Origin: Helicostylum pulchrum
Taxonomy: Eukaryota; Mucoromycota; Mucoromycetes; Mucorales; Mucoraceae
Assembly (NCBI GenBank): GCA_025677825.1
Contig: JAIXMO010000028.1
Location: 186,001 to 250,000 of the forward strand
Direction of reading: 5' to 3'
Length of the DNA: 64,000 nucleotides
Shown here: positions 12,891-24,300 of the stretch, one piece after another
Layout of the letters: each line of letters opens with the position of its first letter
How positions within the stretch are numbered: position 1 is the first letter of the stretch
Position numbers and translations under genes: made by a program
Notes under the pieces: generated by a model
Told to the model about the DNA's origin: nothing
The model's database searches: none
Seen by the model: the letters and a program-made list of their open reading frames with translations, nothing else

Positions 12891-13387
12891 ATGCGAATTG
12901 GTATCTCAGCCACACAAATTAATGTAGAGATAATAACCGATTGTAAAACATTCACGATGGATGTAGAGCCATATTATACAGGCCTCACGATAAAAAAAAA
13001 GATTGAATAAGCTTCTGGTATCACTTGTGCCGAATATGTTCTGACGCACCGGCACCGGTCTGTTGAATTCGAGGACGATGAGACCGCCTTCGATTTAATA
13101 TAAAAGACGGCGATAATTATATTCTGCAAGACGCAGACTATGTAGAACCTGAATACTTTCCCACCGAGATCAGACTAACAACTGGCAATAATAGCATTAT
13201 ACATGTTCTACCCACCTTTACCGGTGGCAGGGTAAAAGAAATTATACAAGACTTTAATGGAATTCCTCCTCACCAAAACTGACTTATATTTGAAGGGCGT
13301 ACACTAGACAACTACGCTGCTATGACCGAATTAAATATCACAAAAGACTGTGTTTTACATGTAATGATAGAGCAATGTGGGAGTTAA
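12891..13387 (+). pseudogene. Broken two-domain ubiquitin-like gene (copy 1)
   Basis: The frame starts MRIGISATQINVEI and contains the family signature MDVEPYYTGLTIKKKIE, then meets a TAA near 13010. A frameshift near 13100 leads into a second domain whose end (LIFEGRTLDNYAAMTELNI) closely follows the ubiquitin pattern LIFAGKQLEDGRTLSDYNI. A second in-frame stop interrupts the IPPHQ segment near 13280. At least two stops and one frameshift make it a pseudogene. It ends at 13387 without a diglycine tail. Related copies lie at 13925, 19002, 19699, 42999, 44420, 45850 and 46382. Confidence 0.7.
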
Positions 13388-13840
13388 ACCAGTAATGAAG
13401 TGTTCTTCATAAATCTAATACTTTTAGAGGTTTTCTTTTAAAGTAAAGTCTTTATTGTGGCATATACTTTGTAAGTACGCCTATAAAAACTGTCCATTTG
13501 AAAGAGTCACTTACATGTATGTTTTTAACCTTGTATAAGTGAAATATTCTGGGAAATCTTGATAGATGGTCTATTTTACGCTTTCGCTTATTCGCGTTGT
13601 TTTCGTTACACGGGATTGCCGCATAAGTATACAATATCCAGTTCTTTTTTTTTGGGAAACGAATAGATCAGCTTGTTTCTCTCTTAACGATGAATTAATA
13701 TTTAAATAAGTATATTTAATATAAAATCTGTACATCTTTCAAAAAGAAGCTTTCCTATGATATTGTAGTAGATACATAGTTTAGGTAAACCTTTATATTT
13801 AATCCACTTGTTCCTTCTTCCTTTTGAAACCCAGTTTTTT

Positions 13841-13924
13841 GACTATCCGATTTGTTTATTTATTTATAGTTACGACCTGGTAGTTCTTGATACGCCTTTT
13901 TCTTTCCGTAATAATATTTTAACT
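13841..13924 (+). promoter_or_regulatory. Conserved 5' block of Ubl family, copy 2
   Basis: Second copy of the block described at 12808. It begins GACTATCCGATTTGTTTATT and ends TTTCCGTAATAATATTTTAACT next to the ATG. Confidence 0.5.
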
Positions 13925-14354
13925 ATGCGGGTTACTGCTCGATAGTAAAACTCTTACACTGGAAGTAGAGTCATATTATATGGCCTCACAATAAAAAGGA
14001 AGATTGAATATTTTTATGGTTTCCCTTGTGATGAATATCAGCTAACGTAAGAGTCTCAGATTCGGATATAGAAGACGGCGATTCTTTGATTCTGGTTGAC
14101 CCAAAATATGCGACACTTGGAAGCTTTACTACCTTTTACAAAACATCATCAGGCGAAGCTGGCACGGTTTATTCCCACCCCTCCTTTACTATCGATATTC
14201 GAAAATCATGATGTCTGGTATCTCCGGAATTCCTCCCTACAGAATACGCTTTTTATTTGAAAGGAAATATCTACAAGATGAATTTACCATATCCCATTAT
14301 CTGACAACAGAAAGATGTACAGTAACTTTAGTACTACCGCTACGTAGGACTTAA
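13925..14354 (+). pseudogene. Broken two-domain ubiquitin-like gene (copy 2)
   Basis: It starts as MRVTAR and then stops. Shifted frames recover the family signature (LEVES/PYYMASQ-like, then KRKIEYFYGFPCDEYQLT), then EDGDSLILVDPKYATLGSF, a second domain with SGIPPYRIRFLFERKYLQDE, and a C-terminal TVTLVLPLRRT. Several single-base shifts separate the blocks. It lies 540 bases after copy 1 in the same orientation, so the two look like a tandem duplication that has decayed. Confidence 0.6.
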
Positions 14355-14609
14355 ACCATTACTAAGGTATCCTCAAAGATGGTTCAAATACTTATAATGT
14401 CTTTTTTGTGGCACATACGTGTAAGAGTAGTAGTGTAGCATGTGTTTAATATATTATATTAGAGGAAACAAAAACCCAGTCTAATGTTTACAATATTCAG
14501 TACAGTATGCTTAAAAGTTGACAGCTTAAAAATGAACATGTATTATATTATTTTTGTATCATTGGCCATTGTAAGCTTTATTATACGTATATTTATAACA
14601 AATGGTACT

Positions 14610-14825
14610 TTAATCATCACAAGTACTACACCCGATACACGTACAGCCGGATAACATATTATTGTGACTACTGCAATGTCCATATCCACTAAAGTATCCA
14701 GATAAACCACTTCCAGGACATCTTATTTGATCAATAGAATTTGTAATACATGCACAACTCTTGGATTCTACCAAATACACCATAAAGTAAAGAGCAAATG
14801 TAATAGCTAATACTCTGGCAAGCAT
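14610..14825 (-). CDS. Small secreted cysteine-rich peptide
   Basis: A 71-residue, single-exon ORF. Residues 1-21 form a signal peptide (positive n-region, hydrophobic ITFALYFMVYLV core, small residues at ES/KS). The mature part of about 50 residues has eight cysteines (CAC, RC, HC, GCTC, GC, TC order), many Gly and Ser, and an acidic end. Such peptides in fungi include secreted effectors, defence peptides and wall-associated proteins. I recognise no named family, so function is open. The gene lies among decayed Ubl and transposon sequences. The ATG is preceded by an AT-rich leader. An even number of cysteines and a clean signal peptide argue that it is real. Confidence 0.6.
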   Translation of the reverse strand: MLARVLAITFALYFMVYLVESKSCACITNSIDQIRCPGSGLSGYFSGYGHCSSHNNMLSGCTCIGCSTCDD

Positions 14826-15602
14826 TTTATATTTCTAAGTTATTAAGATAGATATGATTTTTGGTTAGTAAAGTTGTATAAAAAAAAGAGCTATAGTGCT
14901 TCATACTTTTAAGTGTTTGGGTGTATAATTCGTAGTAATAAAAAAAAAATACTCTCGAATTGGACGCGCTTATATACGAATTTGAAAATGTAATCGTAAT
15001 GGTACAGAACGGCTTGCAGATATAAAAGTCACAGCTCTCGTTGAACGCTTTGCCGCCCTACTCCGTCTTTGACGACGGGCTAAATAGATCAACAAAACAT
15101 TCCAATGAAGTTCGCGTCTGTATTTCAAATACTCTGCGTATCTCTGCAGCTTTGAAACCAATTATACTGAAAAAAATAAAATTACGCACTCAATGTTTTT
15201 TTTTCTAATAGAGATTGCCTCGTAAAAAATATATCGTTAACCAATTATGCTAGTTAATTACGATCGACCTTCTCAGAACTATTTTTCTGTTTGTTTTACG
15301 ATTAAAGTGTTAAGACCGAATACTAAATATTCAACATTTGATTAATAACTCTGAAGGTAGTTGGTTGTGATTAAAATGAGCGAAAGTAATTTATAATGGA
15401 GGTTTTTTTAAAAAAAATGATGTAGCGTATTTTGGCTAACTTAACCTATGCTTAGACAAAAGAAATTGTCTTTTTACACTCGTTCTTCTATTTTCCTGTA
15501 ATATAAGAAAAAATATACAAACATGTGCATATGGGTCGTAGTCTAAACCAATTGGCGGCAATAAAAAAAAAACCGGGCGTGTATATGTATCTCTTTTCTT
15601 AG
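14826..15602. other. Intergenic, no supported gene
   Basis: It contains a minus-strand open frame at 14970-15161 (63 codons, arginine-rich) with no recognisable domain, and AT-rich DNA with A runs. I see no RNA gene. Confidence 0.4.
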
Positions 15603-15872
15603 ATGACGAATGTATTTATAGGCCAAACAAAAAAAGGAGCTACAGTAAAGGACTGTCTCAAAAATCTTCATGATGCCAGTGTTTATTTCAGAACGACCAG
15701 CGGGATCTATAGTAAGCAAAATGATCTTTTAAGAGCCCACTATAAAATGCATATAAAATATTCAGACACGCTACTGATCATGAAGCTACCACCACTGGAC
15801 GCAAAGAGAGTCACAGTAAGTAAATTTATCTTTACACACTTTATTAACAAAAAAATTTCAAATCAGCCCTAG
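15603..15872 (+). CDS. Unassigned ORF, possibly a partial gene
   Basis: 89-codon frame starting MTNVFIGQTKKGATVKDC. The first 71 codons have protein-like composition and end at a GTAAGT donor-like site (about 15820), after which the translation turns into low-complexity AT-rich sequence. That suggests a first exon whose partner I cannot find before the piggyBac relic. No domain is recognised. It may be a relic carried with the neighbouring transposon. Confidence 0.25.
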   Translation: MTNVFIGQTKKGATVKDCLKNLHDASVYFRTTSGIYSKQNDLLRAHYKMHIKYSDTLLIMKLPPLDAKRVTVSKFIFTHFINKKISNQP

Positions 15873-16044
15873 GGATGGTTTTGCTTCAATTAATAAATTA
15901 CGGACAATTAAATTTTTATCTTCCAAAATATAATGTGCTGATACGTAAAACCTTCAAAAATGATACCAAACCTTTTTTTTAATTTTTTTTCCCATAAATT
16001 CATGTCTAATTGAACATTACATCCGAGACATCACTAAAATTAAA

Positions 16045-18019
16045 ATGCCAAAAATTAATTCACTGATCGCGGTTGTGCACGCATCTCCGTTTCAAAGCAG
16101 TTTTTAACTCGTACGGAAGTCCCAACACTTTTAAAAGATAAGTTTAATTTCTCTACTCCTGGACTTCGTCTTCCTGGCGTCATCGTTGGTTCCATTACGG
16201 GTGCCAATGGGGATGTAATGTGGCAGATTGTGTTTGATGACCTTCCTGACCGAAACTTCTCTTTCCCCGGAACTACTATTAAATATGAAGGTCCTAAAAG
16301 ACATACCAGACCAGCAGCCGTTCCGGAACTTATTACTTTGGATCACCCCATCGAGAAAGACAGTGGCAGTAGTGACAGTGATAACGAAGAAGAAGAAATT
16401 ATTGATACCACAAGTCCTGCGGTAAGTGATGACTGGAGAATGTATCATGTAACGATTGACGCTCGTAACATTAGTCAGTCTTACAAATCATTAACTTCGA
16501 AGTTCAACCTTTCAAACAAATCAACTGCTTCTCCTGCGGATTATTTCCCCTTCTTCCTGCCTATGGATCATATCCGCGATGTTGTTATTCCCAGCATTAA
16601 CACCTATGCGTCTACTGTGATTCATAATTGGATTAACATCACTTTTACAGAGTATCTGACATGGATGACTCTTCTTATGACTATGACAGTAATTGTTTAC
16701 GCCGATAAGAAAGCATACTGGCATATGGGCTTAAGCCTCTTCTTCCCCAACATTGACTTTTCCGATTACATGGAATACAAAAGATTCTTTACGATTCTCC
16801 AGTATCATGTCTTTGAATTGTATGATGCGAATAGAAATATCGCGGATCCCTTGTACCAGATCCGTGGTTTCTTAGCAGCATTCAATGAAACCTTGTCTAA
16901 AACCCTAGAACCTAGCAAGTATCTGTGTAGATGAAAGCATGAACCAGTGGCTCGGCAATGGTATGCCTAATCTCAAAAAAGTACCTAGAAAGCCTCACCC
17001 TATCGGCCAGGAATTCAAAACTCTTGCCGATAATCATACTTACTGCATCCTCCAACTTGACACTGTCAGTGATAAGGTACGTAAAGAGTTTGATGATGTG
17101 GATAGAAATTTGATTGCTACTGTCAAACGTTTATGCAAGCCTTGGTTTGCTAGTGGTAGAACAATTATTGCCGATTCTTGATTTGGTTCCCCCTTGATGA
17201 CAACCAGGTTATTGGACCATGGACTTTTTTCTATTATGCAAGTATCCAAAATGATGTACTGGCCAAGAGGAATGCCTCGCACTGATATAATGCAATGTCT
17301 TCAACCTGAACGCGGAAGCTCTGCTTCCATGTCGAAGGTAGATGACTTTGGTCGTACCATTTTTGTCTGTTCGTATAGAGATAAAAAGGCGAAAGCTTTG
17401 ATGCCTTCTTGTAGTACTACGAGTCCCTCTACACGGGTTCACCAAGAAGTTAATGGCCGAGAACTTCGTCGTCCACAGGTTTTTGAAGATTACGAAAGTC
17501 AAAAGAGTAGGATATCGTAGCTTTGTATATATATATTGTGTCGTTATATATTCGACAATTAATTTTTGTTTCTTCTTCTTCATAGTTAATGTAGACGCCA
17601 ATAATAATTGCAGGGACAACATGATATCTTTTCACGATGTCATGAAGACTTATCGTTGGGAAGTTCGCTTTTTGTCGTTTGTGTTTGGTATCGCTGAAGC
17701 TAATGCCTTCAGCTGTTAAGATCTGGGGGAATAATGCAGGCTTTCCCAGTCTTTGCTCGAAAAGGTCAAGGATTTCGAGAGTTATGAGGAGTCAGTACCA
17801 ATGGCTACAAGAAGCCGAACTTCTGCTGAGGCCCATAGTTATATAGTTCTTGCCCAATACCCAGAACGAAAAAGATTGGTATGTAGAACATGCCAGCTAT
17901 TGGGTTTAAAACCTGCTCCTCGGGTTTCGAAAAGATGCGCATGTAATCTTGACGCCATGTGCAAAAAATGCCATCAGCAACACCTTTTCAAAGAAATGCA
18001 AAAGAACATACCCATGTAA
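16045..18019 (+). pseudogene. Decayed piggyBac-like transposase
   Basis: The blocks resemble the DDE transposase of piggyBac elements (DDE_Tnp_1_7). An acidic N-terminal region is followed by PADYFPFFLPMDHI and the helical WINITFTEYLTWMTLL segment. Then come the RGFLAAFNET/VDESMNQW block, with the expected first catalytic Asp in VDES, and the RTIIADS-stop-FGSPL block, with the second Asp. A tail (SRTSAEAHSYIV to VCRTC...RCAC...CKKC) gives a C-terminal cysteine-rich finger. Breaks are a one-base frameshift at about 16930, a TGA replacing the expected Trp at 17179-17181, and further shifts near 17510-17590 (possibly an intron) and 17715. It cannot make a full transposase. Terminal repeats were not clearly identified. 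Confidence 0.75.
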
Positions 18020-19001
18020 TCATTTATAAAGGTATAAACTATTCATTTTTAAATAAATATATATTGTTACAGCCTTTTTATTTTTTTATTTTTGTATTTG
18101 TAAGCGGCCCTATAGGGTCTTTTTTCCCCCCGAAAAAACCGATGAACTTTGAGTTGAAATACTTATAAGGCAAGTATTCTTTTTTTTATATATAAAAATT
18201 GATGAGCATGTAGAAGAGACATGGAAAATAAAGGGTTTGTTTAAGATGCCCTTTTAAAATGTATTTATTATTGTAAAAAATGTGTTTTTGTGACCGGCCC
18301 TATAGGGCCGTTTTTTCGGAAAAGTACCTGTTAATTATGGATAATTTTCTATGAGTTGAAAAATTTAAAAATATACGTGCAGTTTTTTTTAGATTGAAAC
18401 CAATAATAGGCTCTGTCGAAATTATATCGTCATAGGTATCCTACTTAGCCATTAACATTGTTTAAGAGATGTCAAAATAAACGCGACCGTATGGCTCCAA
18501 ACATAACTGAAAATTGTAGCGATACCAATACCTAATCCGTGCCACCATATATAAACGTAAAAGAAAACGTATTCGATCGAGGGAAACACGGCTAAACCAC
18601 ACAAATGTAACAAGGAATTCCAAGACACAGAACTTGCTATTATGCACAAGAAGCAACCATTCGATACACCAGTAGAAGCTATGAAGCGAATGGTAATGCT
18701 TTACAATTGGCCTGAGGAAAAATTACTTGAAAAAACAAAACGATATTTTTATTGATTAAATAATTATTTTTTCGTATGGTAACATTTCTTACGTTATAAA
18801 TCTTGTTAAAAAAAAACCTTAAATAAAAAAAAGTTATGTAAGCTACCAAATATTTGGAGTCTTTGAATCTAAATATTTAAATATTATGTAAAAAAAAACA
18901 AGTTTCAGTATGATTGACATATAAGTACCATCGTCGCGTTCATTTTAATTTTTTTCCCTTTTTTTACTCCTCTTTTAACGCCTTAAACCCTTTGTGGTAC
19001 T
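18020..19001. other. Intergenic with a duplicated palindrome and a small coding relic
   Basis: It holds two copies of a GGCCCTATAGGG palindrome (listed separately). It also holds a short coding-like relic at about 18590-18754 on the plus strand: an open frame ending HKKQPFDTPVEAMKRMVMLY and then NWPEEKLLEKTKRYFY. That relic has no identifiable family. Confidence 0.4.
18104..18365 (+). repeat. Two diverged direct copies of a palindromic element
   Basis: The sequence CGGCCCTATAGGGTC-T(6) near 18105 recurs as CGGCCCTATAGGGCC-GT(6) near 18295. Both are followed by CGAAAA-like bases and then TGAGTTGAAA about 40 bases on. The second copy carries a perfect 14-base palindrome, GGCCCTATAGGGCC. The position just downstream of the transposase relic suggests these are remains of its 3' end, but no inverted counterpart was found upstream. 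Confidence 0.45.
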
Positions 19002-19515
19002 ATGCGAGTAAGAGTAAATATAATCGGAAGGGAGCCTTTTGGTCTGGAATTCGGACCTTATTATACAGTTACGGCACTCCAAGAGAAAAATTGAATACCT
19101 TCATGGAGTCTCAATGGTCCATCAAATTATATCACATAATTCTCGAATAATCGAAGAGGATAAAACCTTTTCTAACTTGAACATAAAAATGGACGATGTT
19201 ATTATCGTTCGTTTGAATCCGTCGTTATTCCGTCTTCAATGTGAGGTATCACCAAATAAGACTATATTTTTTTGCGTCGAGCCGTCCATCACTGTTAAAT
19301 AATTAAAACAAAAAATCTTTATCATTTCAAACATAAACCCTATCATACAGCGTATAGAACTAAATGGCATTTCGCTAGAAGATAATCAATGCTTGTCTTT
19401 TTATAAAATAAATTCCTTTAGTTTACTTGTGGTAAAATCTTATTATAGATCGATTATAAATGATTTGATATCTATATCTTCATGTCTTGAAGAAATGTCT
19501 ACTTATAATCTGTAG
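19002..19515 (+). pseudogene. Broken two-domain ubiquitin-like gene (copy 3)
   Basis: It starts MRVRVNIIGREPFGLEFGPYYTVTALQEK, the family N-terminus, and is then shifted by one base near 19080. The other frame continues KIEYLHGVSMVHQIISHNSR and IIEEDKTFSNLNIKMDDVII. The second domain begins FRLQCEVSPNKTIFFCVEPS, meets a TAA at about 19303 and resumes in another frame as IELNGISLEDNQCLSFYKI. It lies about 180 bases upstream of the intact copy at 19699 in the same orientation. Confidence 0.6.
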
Positions 19516-19698
19516 CGTATAGCTTTTTGTTGTTGTTGAATAAACTCTATATAACCAAGTATTATCATGTGAATGGTAACTTCTTGATTTTAGTAATTAT
19601 TTCATAATTGATTAATCATAAACAAAAAATATAAAATCCCGTTTTTTTTTAAAAAAAAACCTAATACATCTATTTTTCTCATCTTTTTAAACAAAACA

Positions 19699-20217
19699 AT
19701 GAGGCTTAAGGTTGCGCTAGAAGGAAAAGAAGATTCCTGGCTGGAGGTAGAGCCATACTACACTGTCCGAACCGTTAAAAACAAAATTGAATATCTTTAC
19801 AATATACCTCACTCGAACCAGCTGATAACCAACGAATCTATTATACTGGGAAACAACGACAGTATATCCCGTCTTAATCTATCAAGCGAAGATACACTTA
19901 AAGTTTCGATGATGAGTGAAATGTCACCGAAGCTTATGAGGGTTTATTGCAGAACATGGTGGGGAGAATGTAAATTGTTGTATACAAATTCTTCCTGTAA
20001 AATCGCGGCTATGAAGGCTTTGATTTGTAGAATGTTTGCCTTTCCGCCTAATTCTGTTCAACTTGAATTTCGCGACCATCCTCTCAACGATAATAGGCTG
20101 ATCTCTAGCTATGATATTCAACCTGATAGTTTGATACAGTTGAAATCCACGACTATTCCAGCCGAACATCTCGCTACCGTAAGTCCACCAAAAAATATGG
20201 TCGAAACGAACAATTAG
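19699..20217 (+). CDS. Two-domain ubiquitin-like protein (intact, copy 4)
   Basis: 172 residues, intronless. Domain 1 (about 1-73) opens MRLKVALEGKEDSWLEVEPY with YTVRTVKNKIEYLYNIP, which tracks ubiquitin's LEVEPSDTIENVKAKIQ...GIP. Domain 2 (about 78-152) shows AAMKALICRMFAFPPNSVQL, EFRDHPLNDNRLISSYDI and PDSLIQLK, the second beta-grasp. Ubiquitin's LIFAGKQLEDGRTLSDYNI is echoed in both halves. The C-terminus is PPKNMVETNN, so there is no diglycine and conjugation in the usual way is not expected. The architecture recalls ISG15 or FAT10, but relationship to those is not implied. An ATG after an A-rich leader is the only candidate start. Function unknown; it could be a binding decoy or a scaffold (inference). 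Confidence 0.75.
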   Translation: MRLKVALEGKEDSWLEVEPYYTVRTVKNKIEYLYNIPHSNQLITNESIILGNNDSISRLNLSSEDTLKVSMMSEMSPKLMRVYCRTWWGECKLLYTNSSCKIAAMKALICRMFAFPPNSVQLEFRDHPLNDNRLISSYDIQPDSLIQLKSTTIPAEHLATVSPPKNMVETNN

Positions 20218-20750
20218 GCAAATCGTGGAATAAATTATTTACCTACATGTTTAAAATATTTAGCATAACTAAAAACAACTTTTTTTAAAAATAAAAGACA
20301 CGTGACGCGATAATTTTTATCCTCAATATGAAACCTCCAATGTTACCGATAAGCTGTCCCTCTCCCCTTTTTATTTAACAAGAGTGTAAAGCGAGTAAGA
20401 AATACCTGGTTATTCTCCATAGATCTATTTATTTCTTGACCAGCTTATACTCTTGTTTAGCGTATTTTGAACATCTCATAGCATTTATCCGATAAAAAAA
20501 AGGGGGAGGGAAACCGGCTTTTGCTACACTTAAAAGAAGACCGTGTAAAGCTAACGGACACTATACTATAATTAAGAGAGAGATAAAAGGACTAACGTTT
20601 ATTATATCAAAGTACAGCTATTATTTAAAGGGTAAATAACTGAATCACATAAAAGTAGACATGACATTCCTCCGTATGAAAGGTGTACTGAATAGAATAA
20701 GATAAATATAAAAGAAAAAGAAAAGTAAAGATAAAATAAAATGTAACCTT
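20218..20750. other. Intergenic containing a fold-back element
   Basis: Between the Ubl gene and the retrotransposon relic. Apart from the fold-back described separately there is only AT-rich DNA. No LTR was recognised next to the retrotransposon end. Confidence 0.45.
20350..20522. mobile_element. Fold-back (MITE-like) element candidate
   Basis: Imperfect inverted repeats nest around a centre near 20425. The inner arms are AACAAGAGTGTAAAGCGAG (about 20379) and, reverse-complemented, AACAAGAGTATAAGCTGGTC (about 20438-20457). The outer arms are AAGCTGTCCCTCTCCCC (about 20351) and, reverse-complemented, AAGCCGGTTTCCCTCCCCC (about 20500-20520). The right arm carries about 30 extra bases between the two matches. 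There is no ORF inside. It could be a miniature inverted-repeat transposon or a strong hairpin. Target-site duplications are not evident. Confidence 0.45.
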
Positions 20751-23700
20751 TTAAAGTCGCACTAAAAACCCATTGGGAGAAAAGCTTGACAACAATAAGT
20801 AAACATTCAGTAATGTTTGTTGAACCGAATATTCCAGAAACGGCTTGGCCATAGAAATATGCACGTAGTTGCTAACCTTGCTTGGTTTCAGATTCTTCAC
20901 ATTGATTCTTGATTCTGATAATTTTTCAATTATCTCAAAAGGATTATACCAGTCAAAAGATAATTTTCTTGGTTTTCCCGGTTTTGATATTTGGTTGTTA
21001 TATTCCGTCACTTTATCACCTGGAGAATATTCTATCATTTTTCTATTAGTTTCATCATCGTATTGAATTTGATTCTTCCAAACAATTTCGAACATAATTT
21101 CTAATTCATGTTGTAAATTCTTTGCAAAATTAGATTGCGGGGTAGGCATGTTTCGATAAAGCTTTGGAATTTCATTTTCATTATTGATAAAGGAGACCGA
21201 GCGACTCTACCATGCACCAGTTCAAATGGAGAAAATCCCATAGACAAATGCCTTAAATTGTTGTAGATAAACCTTATGATTCGTAACTTGCTGTCCCACT
21301 GCTGAACAATTATATCTTGTTGTACGTACGATAGTATTATCGTTCGCAGAGTCTTCATAAATTTTTCTACAAGACCATTTGCAGAGGGAAAATTGAGCGG
21401 TGTGAAATAAATCTTTATATCCATAAACTTCGCTAGTTCTTGCACAAATTAAGAAACAAGTGGAGGACCGTTGTCACACATTATTTAAGCGGGTACGCCG
21501 TGTCTTAGTACAAATTCATGAAGCGAATTCCATAGCTTGAGTAGACTTCATTGGATATAATTCGACATATCTCGTAAAAGAATCAATAACCACCAGAATA
21601 TACTGATTTTGATGCATATCTGACTTGGGCAAAGGACCAAAATAATCAAGAGCTATTTTTTGAAATGGTCTTTCTGAAGCAGTATTGGATAACTTGTAAT
21701 TATAATTTTTGTTATCTTTGATTTGTTGATAGGCAGCCACAAATTTACCGATATCTGTATTCATATTCCGCCACCGCAGTCTACCAGAGTTTATTATGAG
21801 CATTTTTGTCTTCTTGACACCAGTATGACCAGCGATTTCTGAGTTATGGTAATGTTTAAGTACTTCTTCGTATAAGTGTTTTGGAACCACAATGTATAAG
21901 CAATTACTTGTAATGGCTCTTGGTTTTGGTAGGATTTTGAACATAACTTCATCCTTGATTACCCAATTACTTGTGCTGTTCAGGTTTTTCTTGAGAGTCG
22001 CTAATTCATTATCCTTGTCTTGTTTCTGGGACCAGTCTTTAGTTTCGAATTATTGTACCTGGTTTACTTCCGACACCGTAGTCCTTGATAAGAGTTCAGC
22101 TACATAATGTGTTTTACCTTTCACATATATAATTTTTAAAAGGTAATTTTGCAAAAAAAAAATAACCCAACGCCTAGACGAGGTTGTTTATTTTGGGAGG
22201 TATTCAATAACCACTGTAAGGAAGAATGATCAGTGTACTTAGACTAGAAATAATTTCCGTTCAAGATAAATGCAAAAATTCTTTATACCCCAAACAATTG
22301 CAAGCGCTTCTATTTCCCGTACGGAGAACTTTTGTTCATGTAAATTTAATGATCTCGACGCGAAAGCCAAAGGATACGGTTTCCATCATAACGTTGACAA
22401 AGAATCACCCTAATACCAGCAGCAGTAGCTGCATTGCAGTGTAACTCAAACTGTTTGTCAAAGTCAGGCTGTTTTAAATACGGTAATGCACACAACTTGT
22501 CAATTAACTGTTTGAAAGCCTTCTTCTGATCATCACCCCAGTAGAACACGGTATCTTTCTTCTTAAGCCTCCTCAGAGGTTCCACGATTACTTGATACGC
22601 TTAAGTGAACTTTTGATAGACGCCAGTCATTCCCAAAGAACGTTCCAGTTCCTTTAGATTGGTAGGAGGAGGTATTGCTAGAATATGTTTAACCTTATCA
22701 GGATTTGCTTGAACACCCTGTTCAGAAACGATAAAGCTTAAAAATTCTATAGAGTTAAGCCCAAACACACTCTTCTTTGTGTTTATAGAAAGATTAGATT
22801 TTTCAAACTATTTCAACACTTGAATTACGTCTTGTAAGTGACTGTCCCAATCGGCTGAATAGATAATCACATCATCCAAGTAAGCGATAGCTGAGCGGTA
22901 CCTTAGAGAACCCAGAGTCTTGTCCATTAATGCTTGAAAGAAAGTGGGGGCATTTTTTAATCCAAACGGCATGACATTAAAACGATATACAGCAGCTGAT
23001 GTTACCAAAGTAGTTTTCTTATAAGCTTCGGCAATTGGTATTTGATAATACCTGGCAACTAAATCAATTTTGAAAAAATCTTTGCTGATCCTAATGACTG
23101 CAAAGCATGATGAAGGTTAAAAAAGTTATAATTGAATGTATTTGTAACAAAATTAAGTTTTATATAGTTGCCACATAACGGAGTAGAACCATCAGGTTCA
23201 CCAACCATTGTGACAGGAGAACCTCATTAAGTAAACGTAACCTTAGAGAAAATAAACCTTAGAGAAAATACCACTGGTACAGAGTTGCGCGAACTTTACG
23301 TCTATTTGTTTTTGAATGTTGGGATGAAACAGTATTGGAGCCTGATATGCCGGCGGATGGTCACCAGTATCAATAGTAAATTGAACCAGATTAGTGACAG
23401 AGGGATTGTTATTATCTTTAGCAATAAAATGGTTAGTAAAAAAAACTTTATGCCAAATTTGTTATTTTGAACTCGAATAAAAATATTTTGTTGTTGTAGA
23501 TCAATATTCGCCTTCCATCTTGAAATAAGATCCCAACCAAAGATAGCAGAGCGCGCCAAAGTGAATGCACCATTCTTGTTAACATGAGTATAAATGACTG
23601 CCCTGTCCTTGTTGATCATTAAACCATATTTTTTCGCGACCTTGCGATCTAAGATAGTCAATGCGGAGCCAATATCCCATAGGACTTCGACTTTACTTCA

Positions 23701-24300
23701 TCTTTCAACTTAATTAATGAAACAGGTGAAAAACTAGCCGTCTTGTTGGCATTACATCAGAAGCTCTAATAGTATCTACCATTACTGTAGGCAAGTCTAA
23801 ATCGACAAATGAATGAAGGTCAGATTCTGCGACTTCTGCAACATGGGCATGATTCTTGTTCGACCTATTAGCAGCAGTACAATTAATAGTTCTATGTTTT
23901 TGAAAACAATGACCACACACAGGATTACCTTGTTTATCGTAGAGGCGAGGGACGAATTGATCGTTATTGCGGTTTTGTTTGTAATTGTTTTTGCTGTTGT
24001 GGTTGTTGTTGTTGTGACTATTATTGTTGTTGTACGACTTTGAATGCTTTTGAAACAGTTGTTTTGCGCCTTTTCCTTTACGATAGGGCTTAGTACTGGA
24101 ACCACGCTAATGTTTATGAACTGCATCTACATCCATTGGGTCATCCTCATTGGTTGCTCGTTGCTTGTTCGTTGTATCATTAGTATTATCTGGGTCATTG
24201 ATGCGTGCTTTTGTTTCAAGATCAATTGCCTTTTTAATTAATTCTTCGGCAGTACTGAAGATGCTCTTCAACACCGTATTTTTATCCCCGGATTTATCCC
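20751..24300 (-). mobile_element. Decayed Ty3/gypsy-type retrotransposon
   Basis: Reading on the minus strand from 24300 downwards, several fragments in different frames appear in the normal Ty3 order. First is a gag tail with PMDVDAVHKH, an Asn-rich stretch and a zinc knuckle CGHCFQKHRTINC (about 23880-23920). Next is a retropepsin-like segment (SAIFGWDLISRW, 23302-23661). Reverse transcriptase follows with FNVMPFGLKNAPTFFQALMD and the catalytic YLDDVIIYS (22808-23008). Then come an RNase H region (22346-22585) and an integrase with an HHCC-type and core segment ending ALDYFGPLP...VVIDSFTRYVELYP (21516-21944). The last part is YFTPLNFPSANGLVEKFMKT and a chromodomain-side tail (20751-21445). 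Many stops and frameshifts separate the blocks. No LTR pair was seen, so the element is dead and probably truncated. Confidence 0.88.
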
